A stretch of 64,000 bases of DNA from DATFQI01 sp963831105 (GTDB lineage Bacteria; Actinomycetota; Thermoleophilia; Solirubrobacterales; Solirubrobacteraceae): assembly GCA_963831105.1 (NCBI GenBank), contig CAWHOS010000006.1:178668-242667 (forward strand), written 5' to 3'. How positions within the stretch are numbered: position 1 is the first letter of the stretch; each line of letters starts with the position of its first letter. Under the pieces are notes generated by a model. It was not told where the DNA came from. It saw only the letters and a list, made by a program, of their open reading frames with translations, and ran no database searches. The translations under genes and the position numbers were made by a program. Shown in pieces: positions 38,787 through 46,507 of this stretch.

Positions 38787-40676
38787 GTGGCGCGGACGTT
38801 CGGAGCGCTGCTCGCCGAGCGCCGCGCGGCGCTCGTCGGGCGCGACGCGGAGCTCGCCGCACTGCTCGGCGTGCTCGACGACGGCGGCCCGCTCGCCGCG
38901 ATCGTGCACGGCGTCGCGGGCGCGGGCAAGTCCGCGCTGCTGCGCGCGTTCCGCGCCGAGGCGGTCGCGCGCGGCGTGGCCGTGGTCGCGATCGACGGCC
39001 GCGCGATCGAGCCGACGGAGCACGCCTTCCGCGCCGCGCTCGGCGCCCATGACCCCGCGGAGCCCGGCCGGGGCACGGTGCTCGTCGTCGACACGGCGGA
39101 GCGGCTGCGCCTGATCGACGGCTGGCTGCGCCGCGAGCTGCTGCCCTCGCTGCCCGCGCACGTGCGGGTCGTGCTCGCCACACGCGACGCGCCGGGCGCC
39201 GCCTGGCGCTCCTCGTTCGGCCCGCTGCTGCAGACGGTCGCGCTCGGACCGCTGGCGCCGGCCGACGCGACCGAGGTGCTGCGCCGCGCCGGGCTCGACG
39301 ACGAGCAGGCGGCCTGGGTGAACCGCTTCACGCGCGGGCACCCGCTGTCGCTGCAGCTCGCCGCCTCGGCGGTCCGTTCCCGGCCGGACGCCGCGGAGGA
39401 CGCGATCCTGCCGAGCGTCGTCCAGGAGCTCGCCGCGCTCTACCTCGACGGGCTCGACGCGGCGACGCGCGAGGCGCTCGACGCCACCTCGGTGCTGCGG
39501 CGCGTGACGCTGTCGCTGTTGGCGCCGCTCGTGCCCGGCGAGCCGCCCCAGGTCGCGTTCGCGCGCCTGTCCGCGCTGCCCTTCGTGGAGCTCGGCCGCG
39601 AGGGCCTGGTCGTCCACGACACGCTCCGCGAGGCCGTGCTCGCGCTGCTGCGCGCCGCCGACCCGGTGCGCCACCGCGCCTACCGCGCCGCCGCGTGGCG
39701 CCAGATCCGCGGTGAGCTGGCCGGGGCGACGGGCGCCGCGCGCTGGGCGTCGGTGGCCGACATGCTCGCGCTCGTCGAGGAGCCGCTCGTGCGCGAGGCG
39801 TTCTTCCCCGCCTCCGTGCAGCACTACGCGGTCGAGCGCGCGCGGCCGCGGGACCGCGACGCGATCGAGGCGATCGCGGCGCGCCACGAGGCCCCCGCGG
39901 AGGTCGCGCAGGTGCGCGCGTGGTGGGAGGCCGTGCCGCACGCGTTCCGGGTGGCCCGCGACCCGCGCGGGCGCGTGGTGGCGTTCACGGTGCTGTGCGA
40001 GATCGGCGACGTGCCCCGCCGGCTGCTCGCGGACGATCCCGTGTGCGAGCCGTGGCGGCGCCACCTCGCCGAGCACCCGGTGCCGGAGGGCCAGCAGGTC
40101 CTGTTCGCGCGCCAGGCGCTGGCGCACGGCACCGGCGCGGCGACCTCGCCGTGCCTGGCCGCGCTGCTGCGCGACCTCGAGCGCGCCTCGCTGGAGGCCG
40201 GCCCGGCCGTGCGCCGGATCTACTCGGTGGTGCGCGGCGAGGCGCTGCTCGCGCAGATCGCCCCGATCGGCTTCGCGCCGCTGCCCGGCCGCGAGTTCGA
40301 GCACGGCGGCCGCATGCACCGGCCGACGCTGCTCGACCTGGGTCCGGAGTCCGTGGCCGGCTGGGTGTCGCGGCTGGCCGCCGACGATCCTGGCGCGGAC
40401 GGCGCGCGGCTGGACGGCGACGCCCGCGAGCTGCTGCTCGGCGGGCGCCGGATCGCGCTCACCAAGCTCGAATGCGACGTCTTGCGCCACCTGCGCGAGC
40501 GGGAGGGCCGGCCCGTGACGCGCGAGTCGCTGCTGCGCGACGTCTGGGGCTACGAGTGGACGGGCGGCTCCAACGTCGTGGAGGTCGCCGTCTCAGGGCT
40601 GCGCCGCAAGCTCGGCGACCGGGCGGGCGCGCTCGAGACCGTGCGGGGCGTCGGCTACCGGCTGCGCGAGCTCTGA
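38787..40676 (+). CDS. STAND-type ATPase with C-terminal OmpR-like winged helix
   Basis: A 629-residue regulator. The N-terminal NTPase has Walker A AAIVHGVAGAGKSALLRAF and Walker B GTVLVVDTAERLRL, with a sensor arginine in VRVVLATRDAPG. A helical arm (about 170-330) and a GNAT-like centre (about 345-520) follow. The C-terminal ~95 residues are a PhoB/OmpR-type winged helix: LTKLECDVLRHLREREGRPV, TRESLLRDVWGYEW, SNVVEVAVSGLRRKLG and VRGVGYRLREL. Most STAND regulators carry LuxR or N-terminal SARP DNA-binding domains, so this order is uncommon. The inducer is unknown. A strong terminator follows. Confidence 0.85.
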   Translation: MARTFGALLAERRAALVGRDAELAALLGVLDDGGPLAAIVHGVAGAGKSALLRAFRAEAVARGVAVVAIDGRAIEPTEHAFRAALGAHDPAEPGRGTVLVVDTAERLRLIDGWLRRELLPSLPAHVRVVLATRDAPGAAWRSSFGPLLQTVALGPLAPADATEVLRRAGLDDEQAAWVNRFTRGHPLSLQLAASAVRSRPDAAEDAILPSVVQELAALYLDGLDAATREALDATSVLRRVTLSLLAPLVPGEPPQVAFARLSALPFVELGREGLVVHDTLREAVLALLRAADPVRHRAYRAAAWRQIRGELAGATGAARWASVADMLALVEEPLVREAFFPASVQHYAVERARPRDRDAIEAIAARHEAPAEVAQVRAWWEAVPHAFRVARDPRGRVVAFTVLCEIGDVPRRLLADDPVCEPWRRHLAEHPVPEGQQVLFARQALAHGTGAATSPCLAALLRDLERASLEAGPAVRRIYSVVRGEALLAQIAPIGFAPLPGREFEHGGRMHRPTLLDLGPESVAGWVSRLAADDPGADGARLDGDARELLLGGRRIALTKLECDVLRHLREREGRPVTRESLLRDVWGYEWTGGSNVVEVAVSGLRRKLGDRAGALETVRGVGYRLREL

Positions 40677-40696
40677 AGCGGAGCACCGGAAGCGGA

Positions 40697-40730
40697 GCGC
40701 CGCGACGGCCAGGCCCGGCCGTCGCGGCGC
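40697..40730. terminator. Perfect 14-bp hairpin terminator between convergent genes
   Basis: GCGCCGCGACGGCC (40697-40710) pairs perfectly with 40717-40730 across a 6-base loop. It lies 21 bases after the regulator stop and 10 bases from the convergent Cys-repeat gene stop, so it can serve both. No T-run. Confidence 0.7.
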
Positions 40731-40740
40731 TGTCGCGGTG

Positions 40741-41292
40741 TTACGCGGTCGGCGCGGCCTCGCGCTCGGCCTTGCGCTCGGCGGCGAGATCCTTGGCGGT
40801 CGTGGAGACGCACTTGCCGAAGGCGTTGCGCGCGGTGCCGTGGTCCTTGCCGAACTGCTCGGCGTCGGCCTTCTTGGCGGCCTTGCAGGTCTTGGCGGCG
40901 TTGACCTTGTCGTCCTCCTGGGCCTCGTCCTCCTTGTCGGCGGCGGCCTTCTTGGCCTTGGCCTTCTCGGAGACGCACTTGCCGAAGGCGTTCTTGGAGC
41001 CCTTGGTCTTGACCGCGCGGCACTCCTCGACGGCCTCGGCGCGGGCCTGCTTGGCCTGCTTGGCGTCCTCGGCGGCGTCCTTCTTCGCGGTCTGCGAGAC
41101 GCACTTGCCGTAGGCGTTCTTCTTCGTGCCGAACATCGACGCGAAGTTGTTCGTCCCCGCCTTCGCCTTGAACTCCTTGCAGAACGCCGCGGCGTTCTTG
41201 AAGTCCGCACGATTCGGATCCTGCGCGGAAGCGGTGGTGGGTGCGATGGCGGCCGCGCAGAGCGCGGCGGCGATCAGAAGCTTCTTGGTCAT
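40741..41292 (-). CDS. Secreted three-repeat Cys protein
   Basis: A 183-residue exported protein with signal peptide TKKLLIAAALCAAAIAPTTA. The mature chain has three copies of a unit with one Cys near the start and a conserved end: GTKKNAYGKCVSQTAK, GSKNAFGKCVSEKAK and GTARNAFGKCVSTTAK, with the partner Cys in AAFCKEFKAK, VEECRAVKTK and AAKTCKAAKK. The units are linked by Lys/Ala/Glu-rich helices. Two Cys per unit suggest one disulfide each. I recognise no named family; function unknown. Its codon use is unusually lysine-rich for this genome. Confidence 0.85.
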   Translation of the reverse strand: MTKKLLIAAALCAAAIAPTTASAQDPNRADFKNAAAFCKEFKAKAGTNNFASMFGTKKNAYGKCVSQTAKKDAAEDAKQAKQARAEAVEECRAVKTKGSKNAFGKCVSEKAKAKKAAADKEDEAQEDDKVNAAKTCKAAKKADAEQFGKDHGTARNAFGKCVSTTAKDLAAERKAEREAAPTA

Positions 41293-41356
41293 GCCGGGTG
41301 AGACCCCGCATGCGGATCGAGGTTGGCCACTTGCGTGGTGATGAGATGCTTCGCCC

Positions 41357-42730
41357 GTGATCTTCCGCCAGCTCACCCACGACGACCTCGGCTGCGCGAG
41401 CTACCTGATCGGCGACGAGGACGCCGGCGTTGCGGCGGTCGTCGACCCGCGCCTGGACATCGACGAGTACCTGCGCCTCGCGCGCTACCTCGGCGTGCGG
41501 ATCGAGCACGTGCTGGAGACCCACAACCACGCCGACCACGTCTCGGGCCACGGCCGGCTCGTGTCGGCCACGGGCGCGCGCATCCACGTCCACCGCGACG
41601 CGGAGCCCGACTACGACCACGAGCCGTTCGACGACGGCTGGGAGCTCGAGCTCGGCGCCCTCCGCGTGCGCGCGCTGCACACGCCCGGGCACCGGCCCGA
41701 GCACACCGCCTTCGCGCTGATCGACACGAGCCGCGGCGAGGAGCCGTGGGCGGTGCTCTCGGGCGACAGCCTGTTCGTGGGCGACATCGCCCGCCCCGAC
41801 CTGGCCGTCGACAAGGAGGACGGCGCGCGCGGGATCTTCCGCTCGCTGCACGAGAAGCTGCTGGCGCTGCCCGACACCGCCGAGCTGTGGCCGGGCCACC
41901 TCGGAGGCTCGCTCTGCGGCGGCCCGGGCATGAACCTCAAGGTCTCCTCGACGATCGGCTTCGAGCGCGCACACCAGGAGCTGCTGGCGATCGACGACGA
42001 GGACGCGTTCGTGCGCGAGACCACCGCCGGGCTGGGCCCGCAGCCGCCGAACTTCCGTGCGATCGTCGCGCTCAACCGCGGGCCGCTCGTGATGGAGGTC
42101 CCCGAGGCGCACCCGCTCACGCCGCGCCAGGTCGAGCAGGCCGGCGCGATGGTCGTCGACGTGCGCACGGAGCTGCAGTTCGACGAGGCCCACGTCCCGG
42201 GCGCCGTCTCGATCACCGCCCGGCGCGCGGGCTTCGGCTCCAAGCTGGCCTGGCTGGCCGATCCGGGCACGCCGATCGTGCTGGTCGGCCGCGACGACGA
42301 GGACGCCGTCGAGGCCGCCGGGCTCGCCGCGGCCGTCGGCCTGCGGGAGATCGCGGGCTATCTCGCCGGCGGGATGACGTCCTGGCGCGAGGAGCGCAGG
42401 CCCGTCGCATCCGTGGCGCGCATGACCGTGCCGGAGCTGTACGAGCGCTGGGAGAACGGCGACCGCCCGCAGGTGCTCGACGTACGCGAGCGCACCGAGT
42501 GGGACGCCGGCCACATCCCCGGCTCCGTCTTCACGCCCTACCACGACCTCCACGCCGTGCCCGACGGGATCGACCCGTCGCGGCCCGTCGCGGTCGTCTG
42601 CGGCTCCGGGCAGCGCTCGGCCGTCGCGGCCAGCCTGCTCCTGCGCCACGGCGCCGGCGACGTGATCCACGTCGTCGACGGCGGCGTGCCGCTGTGGGAG
42701 CGCAGCGGCTGGCCCGTCGAGCGGGCCTGA
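41357..42730 (+). CDS. Persulfide dioxygenase-like MBL protein with two rhodanese domains
   Basis: A 457-residue sulfur-metabolism enzyme. The N-terminal MBL domain has LETHNHADHVSGH (His56, His58, Asp60, His61), HTPGHRPEHTAF and LSGDSLFVGDIARPDL, as in ETHE1-type persulfide dioxygenases. Rhodanese domain 1 (about 255-350) has lost the active Cys (VLVGRDDED). Domain 2 (about 360-457) keeps it in AVVCGSGQRSAVAA. It oxidises glutathione- or other low-molecular-weight persulfides and moves sulfane sulfur. The TauE exporter begins 3 bases later, so the pair probably detoxifies sulfide and exports sulfite. Confidence 0.92.
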   Translation: MIFRQLTHDDLGCASYLIGDEDAGVAAVVDPRLDIDEYLRLARYLGVRIEHVLETHNHADHVSGHGRLVSATGARIHVHRDAEPDYDHEPFDDGWELELGALRVRALHTPGHRPEHTAFALIDTSRGEEPWAVLSGDSLFVGDIARPDLAVDKEDGARGIFRSLHEKLLALPDTAELWPGHLGGSLCGGPGMNLKVSSTIGFERAHQELLAIDDEDAFVRETTAGLGPQPPNFRAIVALNRGPLVMEVPEAHPLTPRQVEQAGAMVVDVRTELQFDEAHVPGAVSITARRAGFGSKLAWLADPGTPIVLVGRDDEDAVEAAGLAAAVGLREIAGYLAGGMTSWREERRPVASVARMTVPELYERWENGDRPQVLDVRERTEWDAGHIPGSVFTPYHDLHAVPDGIDPSRPVAVVCGSGQRSAVAASLLLRHGAGDVIHVVDGGVPLWERSGWPVERA

Positions 42731-42733
42731 GGC

Positions 42734-43495
42734 GTGCTGCTCGCGATCCTGTTCGGCCTCGTCATCGGGGTCGCCGTCGGCACCTTGGGCGGCGGCGGCT
42801 CGGTGCTGGCCGTGCCCGTGCTCGTCTACGTGCTCGGCGAGGACCTCCCCGACGCCACGACCGCCGGCCTGGCGGTGGCCGGCGCGGGCGCGCTGGCCGG
42901 CGCGGCGTCCCACGCCCACGCCGGGCGCGTGTGCTGGCGCCACGCGATCTCGTTCACGATCGCCGCGCTGCCCGGGATCGCGCTCGGGACCCTCGCCGGC
43001 GACGCGCTGCCGGACACCGTCCTGTTGGTCGTCTTCGCGCTGGTCATGCTCGCCGCCGCGCAATCGGTCTGGCAGCGGGCCGGCCGCGAGCCGCCCGACC
43101 CGGGGGCCGGTGCGGACACCTGCCCACCGCTGCGGCTCCCGCGCGACGCGCTGGCCGGCGCCGCGGTCGGCTTCGTCACGGGCTTCCTCGGCATCGGCGG
43201 CGGCTTCCTGATCGTGCCCGCCCTCGCCGTCGGCCTGGCCTTCACGATGCGCACGGCCGTCGGCACGTCGCTGGCGATCATCACGGCGACCTCCGCGCTG
43301 GGGCTCGTCACGCACCTCGCCGCCGGGCGCGTGGTCGACGTGCCGGTCACCGCCGCCATGGCGCTCGCCTGCATGGCCGGAGCGCTGGCCGGCGCCGGCT
43401 GGGCCGGCCACCTCCCGCAGCGAGCCCTCGGCCGAGGGTTCGCCGCGCTCGTCGTGGCGGTCGCAGCGGGGCTGCTGGTTTCGGCCGTGGCGTAG
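42734..43495 (+). CDS. TauE/SafE-type sulfite exporter family protein
   Basis: A 253-residue membrane protein with the internal repeat of the family: GLVIGVAVGTLGGGGSVLAV in half 1 and GFVTGFLGIGGGFLIVPALA in half 2, each followed by hydrophobic helices (about eight in all). It is co-transcribed with the persulfide dioxygenase/rhodanese gene (3-base gap, GTG start), which points to export of sulfite or another sulfur anion. Confidence 0.92.
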   Translation: MLLAILFGLVIGVAVGTLGGGGSVLAVPVLVYVLGEDLPDATTAGLAVAGAGALAGAASHAHAGRVCWRHAISFTIAALPGIALGTLAGDALPDTVLLVVFALVMLAAAQSVWQRAGREPPDPGAGADTCPPLRLPRDALAGAAVGFVTGFLGIGGGFLIVPALAVGLAFTMRTAVGTSLAIITATSALGLVTHLAAGRVVDVPVTAAMALACMAGALAGAGWAGHLPQRALGRGFAALVVAVAAGLLVSAVA

Positions 43496-43500
43496 GCGCC

Positions 43501-43690
43501 GGCGAACGTCAACGGCGGCTGGGTAGGGAGGCGAGGGAGCCACCGGCAGCGTCGAACCCGGAGTTACTCAGTCTCAGGCTGAACAACTCCGGGCTCGAGC
43601 TCTCGAGCGGGTCGAACCCACCGCCGTACGTGCCCGCCGTTCGAACGCCCCGCACCGCCGGCGCGGCGCAAGGCGCCAGCCGGAACGTCA
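43501..43690. repeat. Hairpin-rich intergenic element before the AAC(2') gene
   Basis: Contains an exact 19-base copy (43501-43519) of a segment that also begins the palindromic element at 62040. Inside, CCCGGAGTT (43557-43565) and AACTCCGGG (43585-43593) form a 9-bp hairpin, and GTCGAACCC occurs twice (43551 and 43611). It fills the 206-base gap between the TauE gene and the acetyltransferase gene. It may terminate the sulfur operon or attenuate the next gene, or be a small repeat element. Confidence 0.5.
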
Positions 43691-43701
43691 CCCTGAACGC
43701 C

Positions 43702-44229
43702 ATGATCCGCGTCGCCCACACGGCCGACCTCGAGCCGACCCAGCTCGAAGAAGCCCACGCGATGCTCGTCGAGGTCTTCGAGGGCGACTTCGAGGACAGC
43801 GACTGGGAGCACGCCCTCGGCGGGATCCACGCCCTGGCCTACGAGGACCAAGCGCTGGTCGGGCACGCCTCCGTGGTCATGCGGCGGCTGCTGCACGGCG
43901 GCCGGGCGCTGCGCGCGGGCTACGTCGAGGGCGTCGGGGTCCGGCACGAGGCCCGCCGCCGCGGCCACGCGGGCGCGCTGATGGAGGCGGTCGAGGGCGT
44001 GATCCGCGGCGCCTACGACGTCGGCGCGCTCGGGGCCAGCGACATGGCGATCCCGTTCTACCTCGCGCGCGGCTGGCTGCCGTGGCAGGGCGAGACGTTC
44101 GCGCTGACGCCGGACGGCCGCGTGCGCACGCCCGAGGACGACGACTCGCTGTACGTGCTCGAGGTCTCCGCACCGCTGGAGCGCGCCGCGGAGATCACGT
44201 GCGACTGGCGCGACGGCGCCGTCTGGTAG
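43702..44229 (+). CDS. aac(2')-I: AAC(2')-I-type aminoglycoside 2'-N-acetyltransferase homologue
   Basis: A 175-residue GNAT enzyme very like the chromosomal mycobacterial AAC(2')-I proteins: RVAHTADLEPTQLEEA, FEGDFEDSDWEHALGGIHAL, LRAGYVEGVGVRHEARRRGHA (acetyl-CoA loop), VEGVIRGAYDVGALGASDMA, FYLARGWLPWQG, and the final AEITCDWRDGAVW. It would acetylate the 2'-amino group of aminoglycosides; in mycobacteria a housekeeping role in cell-wall or thiol metabolism is also discussed. Nothing around it suggests a mobile cassette. ATG at 43702 chosen. Confidence 0.9.
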   Translation: MIRVAHTADLEPTQLEEAHAMLVEVFEGDFEDSDWEHALGGIHALAYEDQALVGHASVVMRRLLHGGRALRAGYVEGVGVRHEARRRGHAGALMEAVEGVIRGAYDVGALGASDMAIPFYLARGWLPWQGETFALTPDGRVRTPEDDDSLYVLEVSAPLERAAEITCDWRDGAVW

Positions 44230-44233
44230 CGAG

Positions 44234-44251
44234 GTTCACAGCCCGGTCACC
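44234..44251. promoter_or_regulatory. PHO-box-like repeat upstream of phoX
   Basis: GTTCACA (44234-44240) and GGTCACC (44245-44251) repeat the GKTCAC core with an 11-base period, ending 36 bases before the PhoX start. The same period and core occur at 12342-12363 before the DUF47 gene. Confidence 0.5.
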
Positions 44252-44287
44252 TGCGGCGGCGCCACGGCGGCCAACCTGCGCCGCACC

Positions 44288-45692
44288 ATGACCGCCACGC
44301 ATGACACCGCAGCCGCCGAGGGCGGCCTCTCACGCCGCAGCGTCCTCAGCCGCGGGGCCACCGGCCTCGGCCTCGCGCTGACCGGCAGCCTCAACGGCCT
44401 CTTCGGGACCGCCGCCTCCGCCCACGGGGCCGCCCGCGCCGCCGGCTACGGCCCGCTGATCGCCGATCCGAAGGGCCTGCTCGCGCTCCCCGAGGGCTTC
44501 AGCTACACCGTCGTCGCGAAGTCGGGCGAGACGTTGCTCGAGAGCGGCGAGAAGACGCCGGACGATCCCGACGGCATGGCCGCCTTCGTCCGCCGCGGCG
44601 GGAACGGCAGCGTGCTCGTCTACAACCATGAGATCGGCGGCGGCGAGGAGCACCTCGTCCCGCGCGTGCCCGGGCTTCACCTACGACCCGGCGGTCGGTG
44701 GCGGCACGACGACCCTCGAGGTCGACAAGGACGGCAATCGCGTGCGCGAGTACGTCTCGCTGGCCGGCACGCTGAACAACTGCGCCGGCGGGCGCACGCC
44801 GTGGGAGACCTGGCTCACGTGCGAGGAGGCCGAGTCGCTGGGCGGCCCGGGGCACGGCTACGTGTTCGAGGTCGACCCCTACGACCAGGAGGCCAACCGC
44901 GACCCCAAGCCGATCAAGGCCTTCGGCCGCTACGCGCACGAGTCGTGCGTGGTCGAGCCGCAGGGCGCCCGCGTCTACCACACGGAGGACGCCGGCAACC
45001 CGAACGGCCTGCTCTACCGCTGGACCGCGCCCGACGACGCGCTGCCGCTGCGCGGAGGCTCGTTCCGGAAGCTCGCGGACGACGCCGGCACGCTCGAGGC
45101 GATGCGCGCCTCGACGCGCTCGGGCACGTTCGTGCCGGACCTCTCGGTCGCCACGCAGCCCGGCACGACGTACCGGGTGGAGTGGGTCGACGTCCCCGAC
45201 CGCGACGCCCGCACGCTGGGGCCGACGCGCAGACAGCCCTACGCGAAGCCGATCACGCGCAGCCGCAAGCTCGAGGGCATGTGGTGGGGCGACGGCGGCG
45301 CCTACTTCGTCGCCTCCTTCGCGCGCACCTCGGACGGCAGCGCCGCGCAGCACGACGGCCAGGTCTGGTTCCTGGACCCCGACGCGGACACGATCGAGCT
45401 CAAGCTGCACTTCGCCTACACGCCCGCCGACCAGGACTCCGACCCCGACGGGCCGGACAACATCACCGTCTCGGCGCACGGCGGCCTGATCATCGCCGAG
45501 GACGGCGAGGGCGCCTCCCACCTGGTCGGCTCGACCGACTCCGGCGAGGTGTTCTTCCTGGCCCGCAACGAGCTCAACGACTCCGAGTTCGCGGGCCCGA
45601 CGTTCTCCCACGACAAGAAGACGCTGTTCGCCAACATCCAGAGCCCGGGCCACGTGCTCGCGATCCAGGGTCCCTGGCGCAAGCAGCGATGA
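44288..45692 (+). CDS. phoX: PhoX (DUF839) alkaline phosphatase, Tat-exported (one extra base)
   Basis: About 467 residues after removing one extra base near 44673. A Tat signal (LSRRSVLSRGATGLGLALTG) opens the protein. The DUF839/PhoX propeller shows GNGSVLVYNHEIGGGEEHLV, NNCAGGRTPWETWLTCEEAE, FGRYAHESCVVEPQGARVYH, TEDAGNPNGLLYRW, and EGMWWGDGGAYFVASFA, with the acidic metal ligands in NHE, CEE and TED. PhoX uses Ca2+ and iron to release phosphate from phosphoesters outside the cell. A PHO-like repeat precedes it. The stop (TGA at 45690) is followed by a GGDEF remnant. Confidence 0.88.
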
Positions 45693-45714
45693 GCGCGCGC
45701 GTTCGTCCGCCAGA

Positions 45715-45827
45715 CCCGGTGGGATCCGGCGGGTGGACGCCTTGCGCGAGGCGCTGGAGAGCGCGAGGCCGATCGGGCGATGTACGCGGCCAAGCGGGCC
45801 GGGCGGGACCGCTACGTCGTGATCTAG
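45715..45827 (+). pseudogene. Remnant of a GGDEF-domain diguanylate cyclase C-terminus
   Basis: From 45765 to the TAG at 45825 the + strand reads EADRAMYAAKRAGRDRYVVI, the typical last turn of a GGDEF domain (ADxAMYxAKxxGRDR). Just upstream, in another frame, VDALREALESA fits the preceding helix. The rest of the domain is gone; this is a decayed or truncated gene end between phoX and the sulfite-oxidase-like gene. The signature GG(D/E)EF itself is absent. Confidence 0.65.
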
Positions 45828-45874
45828 GACAAATGACGCAAGACGCGGCGGTTTCGGGGGCGTATCGTCGCTCC

Positions 45875-46477
45875 ATGCCCCCGATCTCCCGCGGCTTCCT
45901 CGGCCGGCGCGCCGACGTCGACCCCGCCCGGCTGCCGCCCGGGCAGTACCTCACGCGCGACTTCCCGGTGCTCTCCGCCGGGCCGACCCCCAAGGTCCAC
46001 CTGCACCGCTGGACGTTCGCGATCGAGGGCGAGGTCGACGAGCCGCTCTCATGGACCTGGGAGGAGCTGCAGGCGCTGCCGGCCGAGGAGGTCACGGTCG
46101 ACATCCACTGCGTGACCAAGTGGACCAAGCTCGACACGACGTGGAGGGGCGTCTCGCTGGACACGCTGCTCGACGGCGTGGCGACCGAGGCCACCTACGT
46201 GACGGTCTTCTGCGATGGCGGCTACACCACGAACCTGCCGCTCGAGGACATCCAGGACGGGAAGGCGTGGATCGCCTACGAGTACGACGGCGAGCCGCTC
46301 GAGCCCGCCCACGGCGGCCCGGCCCGGCTGCTCGTGCCGCACCTGTACTTCTGGAAGAGCGCGAAGTGGGTGCGCGGGCTGCGGCTGACGCTCGAGGAGG
46401 AGCCCGGGTTCTGGGAGCAGGGCGGCTACCACCTCTACGGCGATCCCTGGCGGGAGCAGCGCTACTGGGGCGACTGA
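45875..46477 (+). CDS. Sulfite-oxidase-like molybdopterin oxidoreductase
   Basis: A 200-residue soluble protein equal to the Moco-binding domain of sulfite oxidase/YedY-like enzymes: WTFAIEGEVDEPLSWTWEEL, VTVDIHCVTKWTKLDTTWRG with the molybdenum-ligand Cys, TVFCDGGYTTNLPLEDI, EPLEPAHGGPARLLVPHLYF and WKSAKWVRGLRL. No signal peptide is visible from the ATG at 45875, unlike MsrP. Substrate unknown; sulfite or a sulfoxide is plausible given the sulfur operon nearby. Confidence 0.9.
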   Translation: MPPISRGFLGRRADVDPARLPPGQYLTRDFPVLSAGPTPKVHLHRWTFAIEGEVDEPLSWTWEELQALPAEEVTVDIHCVTKWTKLDTTWRGVSLDTLLDGVATEATYVTVFCDGGYTTNLPLEDIQDGKAWIAYEYDGEPLEPAHGGPARLLVPHLYFWKSAKWVRGLRLTLEEEPGFWEQGGYHLYGDPWREQRYWGD

Positions 46478-46507
46478 GGCCCGGATCAGTGGGTAGGCGT
46501 GAGGTCG

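Noticed and set aside
40655..43543. A 962-codon minus frame antisense to the persulfide dioxygenase and TauE genes
   Set aside because: The sense-strand proteins have full motifs; the antisense product is low complexity.
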